Shown here: piece after piece, positions 7,663 through 15,620 of the stretch
Layout of the letters: the number at the start of each line of letters is the position of its first letter
Numbering within the stretch: position 1 is the stretch's first letter
NCBI RefSeq assembly: GCF_003269065.1
Contig: NZ_QLTA01000001.1
Span: 62,001 to 126,000, forward strand
Source of the DNA: Paracidovorax anthurii
GTDB lineage: Bacteria; Pseudomonadota; Gammaproteobacteria; Burkholderiales; Burkholderiaceae_C
Direction: 5' to 3'
DNA: 64,000 nucleotides
Program-made: the position numbers and the translations under genes
The notes under the pieces: generated by a model
What the model was told of the DNA's origin: nothing
The model's input: only the letters and a program-made list of their open reading frames with translations
Database searches by the model: none

Positions 7663-9171
7663 ATGACGACGTCCGCTCCCCTTCCCGTTCCGCCGATCGC
7701 CTCGCAGCCCGAGCCCAGCTCCAACCGCAAGTTCGGCTTCCTGCTGCTCGCGCTCGGCCTCTATGCGCTGGTGCTCGCGCTGCCCACGCCCGCCGGGCTC
7801 TCGTCGTCCGGCCAGGTGGCCCTGGCGCTGCTCGCGCTGGTCATCACGCTGTGGATCAGCGAATGCGTCTCGCCGGCCAACAGCGCCGTGATCCTCACCG
7901 GCATGGCGGTGGTGGGCCTGATGGGCAAGCCGCTCACGCCCGGCGCCAAGCCCATGGGCTCGTCCGACGCGCTCACGGTGATGCTGGGTGGCTTCTCGTC
8001 CACGGCGGTGCTGCTGGTGGCCGCCGCGCTGTTCCTGGCGGTGGCGCTCAAGCACACGGGGCTGGACAAGCGCGTGGCGCTGCTGGTGATGAGCCGGGTG
8101 GGCCTCTCGCCCGCGCGGCTCACGGTGGGCGCGATGCTGGTGGGCTTCGTGCTGGCCCTCTTCATCCCCTCGGCCACGGCGCGCGTGGGCGCGGTGATCC
8201 CGATCATGGTGGGCATCACGGCGGCGCTGGGCCTGCCCGTGGGCAGCAGCCTGGGCGCCACGCTGATGATCGTGACGGCGCAGGCGTGCTCGATCTTCAA
8301 CATCGCCGTGAAGACCGGCGCCGCGCAGAACCTCATCAGCCTGAACTTCATGCAGGGCGCCTTCGGCCACACGGTGACCTGGGGCGAATGGTTCCTCACG
8401 GCCCTGCCCTTCACCATCGGCATGGGCCTCGTGCTGTTCCTCGTCTCGCTCTGGCTGCTGCGACCCGAGGTGCCCGTGGCCGAGAACGCCGCGGAGCGCC
8501 TGCGCGAGCAACTGCGCGCCCTGGGCCCGGTGACCGCGCCCGAGAAGCGCCTGATCGCCGTGGCGCTGCTGCTGCTGGTGCTCTGGTCCACCGAGGGCGC
8601 GCTGCACCCCTTCGACACCACCACCACGACGCAGCTGGGGATCGCGCTGCTGCTCATGCCCAAGATCGGCGTGATGCACTGGTCGCAGGCCGAGAAGCTC
8701 GTGCCCTGGGGCACGGTGGTGCTGTTCGCCGCCTCGATCTCGCTGGGCACGCTGCTGCAGCGCACCGGCGCGGCCGGCTGGCTGGCGCAGCAGACGCTGG
8801 GGCAGCTGGGCCTCTCGGCCCTGCCCGTGGTGTCGGTGATCGCGGCGCTCTCGCTCTTCAGCATCGTGCTGCACCTGGGCTTCGCGTCGGCCACAGGCCT
8901 CGCGAGCACGCTGATCCCGATCTTCATCGCCTTCGCGCAGACGCTGCCCGTGTCGAAGGAGACCGCCTTCGGCGTCGTGCTCATCCAGAGCTTCGTGGTC
9001 TCGTTCGGCTTCATCCTGCCGACCAACGCGCCGCAGAACATGCTGTGCCATGGCACGGGCGCCTTCGGCACGCCGCAGTTCGCCAAGGTGGGGCTGCTGG
9101 TGACGCTGGCCGGCTTCGCGCTGATCCTGCTGCTGTCGGTCACTCTGTGGCCCCTGATGGGGGTGCTCTGA
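7663..9171 (+). CDS. DASS-family anion (di/tricarboxylate) symporter
   Basis: A 502-residue inner-membrane protein with about 12 hydrophobic segments. It shows the divalent anion:Na+ symporter (SLC13/DASS, CitT-like) layout: an SPANSAVILTG segment in the first half and a second copy, PTNAPQNMLCHGTGAF, near the C-terminus, corresponding to the two SNT-like substrate and sodium hairpins. Likely substrates are C4-dicarboxylates, citrate or related anions. The dehydrogenase gene starts one base after its stop, so uptake and oxidation of the same hydroxy acid is a reasonable inference. Confidence 0.85.
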   Translation: MTTSAPLPVPPIASQPEPSSNRKFGFLLLALGLYALVLALPTPAGLSSSGQVALALLALVITLWISECVSPANSAVILTGMAVVGLMGKPLTPGAKPMGSSDALTVMLGGFSSTAVLLVAAALFLAVALKHTGLDKRVALLVMSRVGLSPARLTVGAMLVGFVLALFIPSATARVGAVIPIMVGITAALGLPVGSSLGATLMIVTAQACSIFNIAVKTGAAQNLISLNFMQGAFGHTVTWGEWFLTALPFTIGMGLVLFLVSLWLLRPEVPVAENAAERLREQLRALGPVTAPEKRLIAVALLLLVLWSTEGALHPFDTTTTTQLGIALLLMPKIGVMHWSQAEKLVPWGTVVLFAASISLGTLLQRTGAAGWLAQQTLGQLGLSALPVVSVIAALSLFSIVLHLGFASATGLASTLIPIFIAFAQTLPVSKETAFGVVLIQSFVVSFGFILPTNAPQNMLCHGTGAFGTPQFAKVGLLVTLAGFALILLLSVTLWPLMGVL

Positions 9172-9172
9172 C

Positions 9173-10135
9173 ATGGGCGCGCGCATCGGCGTCGTCGGCG
9201 CGGGCCAGGTGGGCGCCGCGGCCAGCTACCTGCTGTCGTCCACGCCGGGCGTGAGCGACATCGTGCTGGTGGACCTGGACCCCGCCCGCGCCGCGGGCGA
9301 GGCGGCGGACATCGGCCACGCCGCCGCCTTCGGCACCGCGGCCCGCGTGCGCGAGGGCTCGCATGCCGACCTGGCCGGCGCCGACGTGGTGGTCATCACG
9401 GCCGGCGCGAGCCTGAAGCCCGGCCAGACGCGGCTGGAGCTGCTGCACCAGAACCTGCGCATCGTGGACCGCATCGTCGGGCAGGTGCTGCGCGCCGCGC
9501 CCGAAGCCGTGCTGCTCTTCGCCACCAACCCCGTGGACGTGATGCCCGCCATCGCCGTGCAGCGCTGGGGCGTGGCGCCCGGGCGCGCCATCGGCACGGG
9601 CTGCACGCTCGACTCCATCCGCTTTCGCGACCGGCTGGCCCACCACCTGGACGTGGCGCCGGGCTCGGTGCACGCCTACGTGCTGGGCGAGCACGGCGAC
9701 TCGGAGGTGCTGCACTGGTCCAGCGCGCAGGTGGGCGGCGTGCCCATCCTCGACTTCGCCGCGCAGCGTGGCCGGCCCATCGACGAGGCGCTGCAGGGCG
9801 CCATCGCGGAAGACGTGCGCACCGCCGCCTACCGCATCAAGGCGGGCAAGGGCGTGTCGAACTTCGGCATCGGCGGCTGCATCGCGCGGCTGGTGCGCGC
9901 CATCGTGGGCGACGAGCGCAGCGTGTTCGCCGTCTCCACCTTCCTGCCCGAGCTGCTGGGCGTGCGGCAGACCTGCGTGTCGCTGCCGCACGTGGTGGGC
10001 GCGGGGGGCGCCTCCCGGCCCTTCGTGCCGCCGCTGGCGCCGCCCGAGGCCCGGGCGCTGCGCGCGAGCGCGGCCGTGCTGGCCGAGACGATCGCGGGCG
10101 GCATGGACGCGCTGGCGGGCACCGGCCCGGGATGA
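9173..10135 (+). CDS. LDH/MDH-family 2-hydroxyacid dehydrogenase, atypical specificity residue
   Basis: A 320-residue NAD-dependent L-2-hydroxyacid dehydrogenase. The NAD loop is GVVGAGQVGAA. The catalytic set is present: R87 (GQTR), D147 and R150 (LDSIR), and H174 (GEHGDSE). The residue that separates lactate (Gln) from malate (Arg) dehydrogenases, in the loop AGASLKPGQTR, is Leu81. The enzyme is therefore neither a standard LDH nor an MDH and may take a bulkier or hydrophobic 2-oxo acid. Coupling to the DASS carrier (1-base gap) suggests a catabolic pair. Confidence 0.85.
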   Translation: MGARIGVVGAGQVGAAASYLLSSTPGVSDIVLVDLDPARAAGEAADIGHAAAFGTAARVREGSHADLAGADVVVITAGASLKPGQTRLELLHQNLRIVDRIVGQVLRAAPEAVLLFATNPVDVMPAIAVQRWGVAPGRAIGTGCTLDSIRFRDRLAHHLDVAPGSVHAYVLGEHGDSEVLHWSSAQVGGVPILDFAAQRGRPIDEALQGAIAEDVRTAAYRIKAGKGVSNFGIGGCIARLVRAIVGDERSVFAVSTFLPELLGVRQTCVSLPHVVGAGGASRPFVPPLAPPEARALRASAAVLAETIAGGMDALAGTGPG

Positions 10136-10168
10136 GGCGGACGCGGGCCGCGACCCGCACCGCCGATT

Positions 10169-10213
10169 GCTACATATTCAATAGCAAACTATTCAATAAA
10201 CACGGCGACATGG
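10169..10213 (+). repeat. 45-bp dispersed element, copy 1
   Basis: This copy begins GCTAC, carries ATAGCAA at bases 13-19 and ends CGGCGACATGG. It lies between the dehydrogenase stop and the convergent M48 peptidase gene. All seven copies in the window have exactly this 45-base length. The first part can fold as a short hairpin (GCTA facing TAGC). Confidence 0.8.
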
Positions 10214-10238
10214 ACGGCCTTTTGCTCCCATACCGCCC

Positions 10239-11135
10239 TCAGCCCCGCCGCGCGGCCTGGTAGAGCCCCTGCACGCGCGGCACGTTCTGCTCCAGCTCGC
10301 GGATGCGGTCCGGGCCGCTCGGGTGGGTGGAGAGGAACGCCAGCCCGCCCTGCCCGCCCGTGGCATCGCCCATCTTGCGCCACAGGCTCACCGAGGCCTC
10401 GGGGTTGAAGCCGCCGCGCGCGGCCAGCTCCAGGCCCACGAGGTCGGCCTCGGTCTCGTCGCCGCGGCTGAACTTGAGCGTGAGCAACTGCGTGCCCAGG
10501 TTGGCGGCCGCGTTGCCCAGGTCGCCCAGCCCCAGCAGCTGCGCGCCCAGCGACAGGCCGATGCTGGTGGCCTGCGACTTGGCCAGGCGCGCGCGGGCGT
10601 GCTCGCGCAGCGCGTGGGCCATCTCGTGGCCCATGACCATGGCGGCCTCGTCGTCGCTCAGCTTGAGCTGGTCGAGGATGCCCGTGTAGAAGGCGATCTT
10701 GCCGCCGGGCATGCAGAAGGCGTTGATCTGCTTGCTGCCGATCAGGTTCACCTCCCACTTCCACTGCCGCGCGCGGTCGTTCCACTGCGGCGTGAACGGG
10801 ATCAGGCGCTGGCCGATGCCACGCAGGCGCTGCAGCTGCGGGTGGCCGTCGCCCGCCAGCGCGCGCTGCGCCTTGGCCTTGGCGAGCATCTGGTCGTACT
10901 GCTGGTCGGCCGCCGCTTCGAGCTGCTCGGCCGGCACCAGGCGGCGCATGGACGAGGCGGAGCCCACGTCCACCTGCGCCAGCGCGGGCGCCGCCGCGGC
11001 CGCCCCGGCCGCGAGCAGGAAGCCGCGCCGCGCCTGCCAGGGGCCCGCGCGCAGAGCGCTGCAGAAACGGCATCCGGCATCGGCGTGGGGCGACGCGGCG
11101 GTCGCCAGAGGGGGGGTCAGGAGGTCGTTCGGCAT
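10239..11135 (-). CDS. Periplasmic M48-family metallopeptidase, Tat signal
   Basis: A 298-residue zinc protease. The HExxH motif is HEMAH (170-174), and the third zinc ligand follows in the RGDETEADLVGLEL segment. The N-terminus carries a twin-arginine signal (ARRGFLLAAG, R36-R37, then an Ala-rich stretch ending ALAQ), so the folded enzyme is probably exported by Tat. Relatives (LoiP/BepA-like) degrade misfolded envelope proteins. A 21-base-pair hairpin lies 13 bases upstream of the ATG. Confidence 0.88.
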   Translation of the reverse strand: MPNDLLTPPLATAASPHADAGCRFCSALRAGPWQARRGFLLAAGAAAAAPALAQVDVGSASSMRRLVPAEQLEAAADQQYDQMLAKAKAQRALAGDGHPQLQRLRGIGQRLIPFTPQWNDRARQWKWEVNLIGSKQINAFCMPGGKIAFYTGILDQLKLSDDEAAMVMGHEMAHALREHARARLAKSQATSIGLSLGAQLLGLGDLGNAAANLGTQLLTLKFSRGDETEADLVGLELAARGGFNPEASVSLWRKMGDATGGQGGLAFLSTHPSGPDRIRELEQNVPRVQGLYQAARRG

Positions 11136-11147
11136 GGTGGGAGCGAG

Positions 11148-11201
11148 CTAGAGTGCGTGATGCACTTTGACGTACCCGCAAAAGTGCATCACGCACTCTA
11201 G
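11148..11201. repeat. Perfect 21-bp inverted repeat
   Basis: Arms at 11148-11168 and 11181-11201 are exact complements (CTAGAGTGCGTGATGCACTTT and its complement) around a 12-base loop. The repeat sits in the divergent region between the M48 gene and the AmpG-like gene, 13 bases from the M48 start. It may be an operator, or a stem in the M48 leader that hides the ribosome site. It has no U-tract. Confidence 0.75.
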
Positions 11202-11322
11202 TGCACCCGCCCCGGGGCCGCTGTAGGCGGGCGCGCAAAAACGGCGACCGGCGCGAAGCCCCCGGGGCTCGGGCGGCGGTGCGGATAATGCCCGGCGGGC
11301 CGCCCCGCCCGCTCCAACGTCC

Positions 11323-12669
11323 ATGAACCACGCACCCTCCCCCGCCCCGACCCCGGCCTCGACGCCTTCCCGCTCCTGGCGCGCCGCCTGGCGCGTCTAT
11401 CGCGAGCCCGCCAGCCTGCGCATGCTCGCGCTGGGCTTCTCGGCCGGCCTGCCGCTGCTGCTGGTGCTGGGCACGCTGTCGTTCTGGCTGCGCGAGGCGG
11501 GCGTGGACCGCACCACCATCGGCTACCTGAGCTGGGTGGGGCTGGCGTATGCGTTCAAGTGGGTGTGGGCGCCGCTCGTGGACCGCATGCCGCTGCCGCT
11601 GCTCACGCGCGCGCTCGGGCGCCGGCGCAGCTGGCTGCTGCTGGCGCAGGCGATGGTGATCGGCGGACTCGTGGGCATGGCCTTCAATGATCCCCGGGTG
11701 GCGCTCGCGCCGCTGGTGTGGTGCGCGCTGGCGGTGGCCTTCGGCTCGGCCACGCAGGACATCGCGCTCGACGCCTTCCGCATCGAATCCGCCGACACCG
11801 ACCGGCAGGCGGCGCTGGCCGCCACCTACCAGACCGGCTACCGGCTCGCGATGATCTGGGCCGGCGCGGGCGTGCTGTGGCTGGCCGCGCGCGCCGAGGT
11901 GCCCGATGCGGCGGGCTACCAGGGCAGCGCCTGGCGCTTCGCGTACCTCGCCATGGCCGCGTCGATGCTGGTGGGCGTGGTGACGGTGCTGTGCTCGCGC
12001 GAGCCCGCGCCGCGCCCGCTGCCGCCCGCGCGCACGCCGGCCGAATGGCTGCGCGGCGCGCTGGTCGAGCCCTTCGCGGACTTCGTGCGGCGCTACCGCT
12101 GGCAGGCGGCGCTGATCCTGGCGCTGATCGCCGTCTACCGCATCAGCGACGTGGTGATGGGCATCATGGCCAACCCGTTCTACGTGGACATGGGCTACAC
12201 CAAGGACGAGGTGGCCGCCGTGACCAAGGTCTTCGGCGTGCTGATGACGCTCGCGGGCGCCTTCGTGGGCGGGGTGCTGTCGATGCGGCTGGGCGTGATG
12301 CGCGTGCTGATGCTGGGCGCAGTGCTCTCGGCGCTGAGCAACCTGCTGTTCGCCTGGCTGGCCCTGCGCGGGCACGATCCGGTGGGGCTGGTGCTGGTGG
12401 TGTCGGCCGACAACCTGGCCGGCGGCATCGCCTCGGCGGCCTTCATCGCCTACCTCTCGGGGCTCACCAACGTGCAGTATTCGGCCACGCAGTACGCACT
12501 GTTCAGCTCGATGATGCTGCTGCTGCCCAAATGGATCGCGGGCTTCTCGGGGCGCTTCGTGGACGCCTTCGGCTACGGCGACTTCTTCATCGCCACGGCC
12601 GTGCTGGGCCTGCCCGTGCTGGTGCTGGTGGCGCTGGCGGCGCGGGTGCACGCGCGCCAGGGAGCATGA
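11323..12669 (+). CDS. AmpG-like MFS permease
   Basis: A 448-residue inner-membrane protein with about 12 transmembrane segments, resembling AmpG, which imports anhydromuropeptides for cell-wall recycling. Supporting segments are LGFSAGLPLLLVLGTLSFWLREAG at the first helix, FKWVWAPLVDR after helix 2 and ATQDIALDAFRIE in helix 4, all characteristic of the AmpG/SLC33 branch of the MFS. It is divergent from the M48 protease. Substrate in this organism is inferred from the family. Confidence 0.8.
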   Translation: MNHAPSPAPTPASTPSRSWRAAWRVYREPASLRMLALGFSAGLPLLLVLGTLSFWLREAGVDRTTIGYLSWVGLAYAFKWVWAPLVDRMPLPLLTRALGRRRSWLLLAQAMVIGGLVGMAFNDPRVALAPLVWCALAVAFGSATQDIALDAFRIESADTDRQAALAATYQTGYRLAMIWAGAGVLWLAARAEVPDAAGYQGSAWRFAYLAMAASMLVGVVTVLCSREPAPRPLPPARTPAEWLRGALVEPFADFVRRYRWQAALILALIAVYRISDVVMGIMANPFYVDMGYTKDEVAAVTKVFGVLMTLAGAFVGGVLSMRLGVMRVLMLGAVLSALSNLLFAWLALRGHDPVGLVLVVSADNLAGGIASAAFIAYLSGLTNVQYSATQYALFSSMMLLLPKWIAGFSGRFVDAFGYGDFFIATAVLGLPVLVLVALAARVHARQGA

Positions 12670-12682
12670 CGCCCGGACGCCG

Positions 12683-12697
12683 GTTTACCTAACTTTA
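12683..12697 (+). promoter_or_regulatory. PhoP-type direct repeat before the response regulator gene
   Basis: GTTTA-CCTAA-CTTTA is a direct repeat with 5-base half-sites and a 5-base spacer, the 10-base period used by OmpR/PhoP-class regulators. It lies 76 bases upstream of the response regulator ATG, suggesting autoregulation. One mismatch from the PhoP consensus half-site. Confidence 0.4.
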
Positions 12698-12773
12698 CGG
12701 AGACTTCAACGCCCCGAGAAGCGCCGGGGCGAGCATAAAGCCTCCGCCTTTCGCGGAAGAAGAACCACAGCCC

Positions 12774-13493
12774 ATGAGTACCGCCCAACTGTTGATGATC
12801 GAAGACGACTTCCGCCTCGCGCAGATGGTCATCGAATACCTCGGCCAGTCGGGCCTGGAGGTCGCGCACATGGCCGACGGCCAGAGCGGCATGGCGCGCC
12901 TGCAGGGCCACGATGCCGGCCCGCTGCCCGACCTCGTGATCCTCGACCTGATGCTGCCCGACATGGACGGGCTGGACGTGTGCCGCCGCATCCGCTCGCT
13001 GCCCGGCCCGGCCGCGCAGGTGCCGGTGCTGATGCTCACCGCCAAGGGCGACCCGATGGACCGCATCATCGGCCTGGAGATCGGCGCCGACGACTACCTG
13101 CCCAAGCCCTTCGAGCCGCGCGAGCTGCTCGCGCGCATCCGCGCCATCCTGCGCCGCCGCGAGAACGGCCCGGCCGCGCCCTCGCAGGCGCTGCGCTTCG
13201 GCACGCTGGAGATCGACCGCGACGCGCGCTCGGTGGCCGTGGGCGGCCAGCCGGCCGAACTCACCTCCTACCAGTTCGACCTGCTGGTGGCGCTGGCCGA
13301 GCGCGCGGGCCGCGTGCTCACGCGCGACCAGATCATGGAGGCCGTGCGCGGCCGCGAGCTGGAGGCCTTCGACCGCTCCATCGACGTGCACATGGGCCGC
13401 ATCCGCGCGGCCATCGAGGCCGACCCCAAGAACCCGCGCCGCATCCTCACCGTGCGCGGCGTGGGCTACGTGTTCGCCAAGCAGCAGGACTGA
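12774..13493 (+). CDS. OmpR-family response regulator
   Basis: A 239-residue two-domain regulator. The receiver domain (1-125) has the acidic pair E10-D11/D12, phospho-acceptor D58 in VILDLMLPD, a Thr in MLTAKG and Lys in LPKPFEP. The C-terminal winged helix (145-238) ends with the usual TVRGVGYVF. It is followed, after a 314-base spacer with a repeat, by a histidine kinase on the same strand, almost certainly its partner. A PhoP-like box precedes it. The stimulus is unknown. Confidence 0.92.
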   Translation: MSTAQLLMIEDDFRLAQMVIEYLGQSGLEVAHMADGQSGMARLQGHDAGPLPDLVILDLMLPDMDGLDVCRRIRSLPGPAAQVPVLMLTAKGDPMDRIIGLEIGADDYLPKPFEPRELLARIRAILRRRENGPAAPSQALRFGTLEIDRDARSVAVGGQPAELTSYQFDLLVALAERAGRVLTRDQIMEAVRGRELEAFDRSIDVHMGRIRAAIEADPKNPRRILTVRGVGYVFAKQQD

Positions 13494-13807
13494 TGATGAT
13501 GATGGGCATCCCCCTGAGCGGCTGCGCCGCTTCCCCCTTCTCTCGCCGCGCTGCGCGCGGCGGGAAGGGCGGAGTGAGGGCCGCGGCTCCATGCCCGCCT
13601 GCGCGGGCATGGACGGCCCGAACGCCCCTTGCCTCTGGCAAGGGGCTGGACGCCGGTGGCCGGGCGGAGCCCGCTCCACGGCGTCCGCTGGCGTGGCCTG
13701 CTCCGCGGCCATCGGACCGGCGGCCGCCGTGCGCGATTCGCGGGCTGCGCGCATGGCGCAGCGCAATGGACCACCGAGCCGGCGCAAACCGCGCCTGAAA
13801 TCAACCC
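13494..13807. other. Spacer between regulator and kinase genes
   Basis: An unusually long gap for a two-component pair. It holds copy 1 of the 62-63 bp G+C-rich element, a hairpin pair CCCCTTGCC/GGCAAGGGG just before it, and another palindrome around ATGCCCG/CGGGCAT. No credible gene. The spacer looks like a repeat insertion between genes that were probably adjacent. Confidence 0.55.
13648..13710 (+). repeat. G+C-rich 63-bp dispersed element, copy 1
   Basis: Begins GGACGCCGGTGGCCGGGC and ends GGCCTGCTCCGCGGCC. It shares about 90% of its bases with the copy at 28609-28671 and a lower but clear match with the reverse-strand copy at 24733-24794. All three are extragenic. Confidence 0.75.
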
Positions 13808-15067
13808 ATGTCCAATCCGTTCTCCCGCCGCCTCTATCTGCGCATCTGGCTTGCCGTGGTCGGCGGCGTGGCCGTGCTCACGCTGGCCGTGGGCTGGGCG
13901 TGGCGCATCGCGGCGGAGCAGAACGCGCTCACGCAGCCCGCGCCACCGCCGCGCGAGATCGTGCTGCTCGATCCCTCGGGCCAGCCGGTGCTGCGCGGCC
14001 TGGCGATCCGCGTGCCGCCCTCGGCGGGCGGGCCGCCCGAGGGGCTGGAGTTCCGCGTGGAGGCCGAGGGCGCCGAGCTGCCCTACACCCTGCAGTTCTC
14101 GCCGCGCATCCGCCCGCCGGGCCACGACCGGCGCGGCGGCGGCCCGGAGGCCGCCTTCTGGACGCGCCCGCCCTTCGGCTTCCTCTGGATGCTGGGCCTC
14201 GTGGGCGTGGCGGTGGCCGTGGGCGTGTTCCCCATCATCCGCCGGCTGCTCCAGCGGCTGGAGAACCTGCAGCGCGGCATGCAGCGCTTCGGCGAGGGCG
14301 ACCTGTCGGTGCGCGTGGCCGAGCACGGCCATGACGAGGTGGCCGACCTCGCGCGCCAGTTCAACGCCGCGGCCGCGCGCATCGAGACGCTGGTGGCCTC
14401 GCACAAGTCGCTGCTGGCCAATGCCTCGCACGAGCTGCGCTCGCCGCTCACGCGCATCCGCATGGGGCTGGAGCTGATGCAGGGCAGCACGCCCTCGCCC
14501 GCCTTTCGCGCGGAGATCCTGCGCAACATCGCCGAGCTGGACCAGCTCGTGGACGAGATCCTGCTGGCCAGCCGCCTCGATGCGCGCGAGGCCGACATGG
14601 GCACCGTCGAGGCCGTGGACCTGCTGGGCCTGGCCGCCGAGGAATGCGTGCGCGTGGACGCCGAGCTGGACGCCGGCACCACCGGCGACACGCTGGAGGC
14701 GAGCGGCGTGGCCAAGCTGCTGCGCCGCGCGCTGCGCAACCTGCTGGAGAACGCGCGGCGCTACAGCCAGGGCGAGATCACCGTGGTGCTGCGGCGCGTG
14801 GGCCGCTACGCCGAGGTGCGCGTGTGCGACCACGGCCCCGGCGTGCCGCCCGCGCAGCGCGAGCGCATCTTCGAGCCCTTCTACCGCCTGCCGGGCGCGA
14901 GCGAACGCGCCGGCGGCGTGGGGCTGGGCCTGTCGCTGGTGCGCTCCATCGCCGAGCGGCACGGCGGCAGCGTGCGCTGCGAGGACCGGCCCGACCGCCA
15001 GAGCGGCGCCTGCTTCGTGCTCACGCTGCCGCTGGCGGGCACAGCCGCGCACCCGCCCGCACCCTGA
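13808..15067 (+). CDS. Sensor histidine kinase
   Basis: A 419-residue membrane kinase. Transmembrane helix 1 spans about residues 12-32, a periplasmic sensor of about 90 residues follows, and helix 2 lies near 123-142. A HAMP linker (about 145-195) leads to the phospho-acceptor helix with H208 (NASHELRSPLTR). The ATPase domain has an N-box (RNLLENARRYS), the G1 box DHGPGVP and the G2 box GVGLGLSLV. Partner of the upstream OmpR-type regulator. The small Pro- and Arg-rich sensor gives no ligand clue. Confidence 0.92.
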   Translation: MSNPFSRRLYLRIWLAVVGGVAVLTLAVGWAWRIAAEQNALTQPAPPPREIVLLDPSGQPVLRGLAIRVPPSAGGPPEGLEFRVEAEGAELPYTLQFSPRIRPPGHDRRGGGPEAAFWTRPPFGFLWMLGLVGVAVAVGVFPIIRRLLQRLENLQRGMQRFGEGDLSVRVAEHGHDEVADLARQFNAAAARIETLVASHKSLLANASHELRSPLTRIRMGLELMQGSTPSPAFRAEILRNIAELDQLVDEILLASRLDAREADMGTVEAVDLLGLAAEECVRVDAELDAGTTGDTLEASGVAKLLRRALRNLLENARRYSQGEITVVLRRVGRYAEVRVCDHGPGVPPAQRERIFEPFYRLPGASERAGGVGLGLSLVRSIAERHGGSVRCEDRPDRQSGACFVLTLPLAGTAAHPPAP

Positions 15068-15084
15068 GAACGTGTTCACGATCT
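15067..15084 (+). repeat. Partial terminus of the cruciform element
   Basis: AGAACGTGTTCACGATCT differs at two positions from the outermost 18 bases of the element at 55441-55709. Like that element it begins immediately downstream of a gene stop codon. The remainder of the element is not found here. Confidence 0.45.
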
Positions 15085-15284
15085 GGCGGTCCCGGCCGCC
15101 GCGCCGTGCCATCCGGTTACACATAAACAATCGTTAGGCACCGATTTCAGAACGCCGACGGTTTCCAGGGGCCCGAATTAGCCGCTTCCCCCGTATGCTA
15201 CTTTCCGCCCTACGGAACACCCCTGGGCACTCCCGCACGCAGCGGCACGGACCCCGCGGGGCCCGGCCGGGAAAGAAGCATCCG

Positions 15285-15500
15285 ATGAGTGAACTCCGCG
15301 CAGACATGCCCCCCTGGCCAGGACAGCGGCTCCATGCGCTGGCGGCGGCGGTGGCCGCCATGGCCGCCCGGGGCAAGGGCATGCCGGAACGCGCGGCGCC
15401 CGTGCAGCCGCCCGTCCGGCCCGCGCCGCGCTCGCCGCTCTTCCTGATCACCCACACGCATTGGCCGGCCTGCGCGCGGCCGGACCACGCTCCGGACTGA
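15285..15500 (+). CDS. Small hypothetical protein
   Basis: A 71-residue basic, Ala- and Pro-rich open frame (MSELRADMPPWPGQRL) with a GGAAAGAAG ribosome site about seven bases upstream. No domain is recognised. It lies about 120 bases upstream of the BacA-like fusion on the same strand, so if real it could be the first gene of that unit or a leader peptide. Its composition does not exclude a chance frame. Confidence 0.35.
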   Translation: MSELRADMPPWPGQRLHALAAAVAAMAARGKGMPERAAPVQPPVRPAPRSPLFLITHTHWPACARPDHAPD

Positions 15501-15620
15501 CGCGGGTTCACCGCCGGGGAGGCCGGGCGGGGCCGAAGCAACGCAGCGCCCCCCTCCCGCCGATGGCGAACCCGCATGGCCCCCCGGCCGCGCCGCGCGC
15601 GGCCTTCACAAGGAACTGAC

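Noticed and set aside
7483-9186. 567-codon minus-strand frame
   Set aside because: Composition is dominated by Gln, His, Arg and Glu, and it mirrors the DASS transporter gene; a shadow.
10189-12651. 820-codon minus-strand frame spanning two genes
   Set aside because: Covers the AmpG-like gene in antisense and the M48 gene in a shifted frame; no domain in its own reading.
12705-12730. Hairpin CGCCCC/GGGGCG before the response regulator as a terminator
   Set aside because: It has no following T-run and could equally be leader structure; evidence too weak to list.
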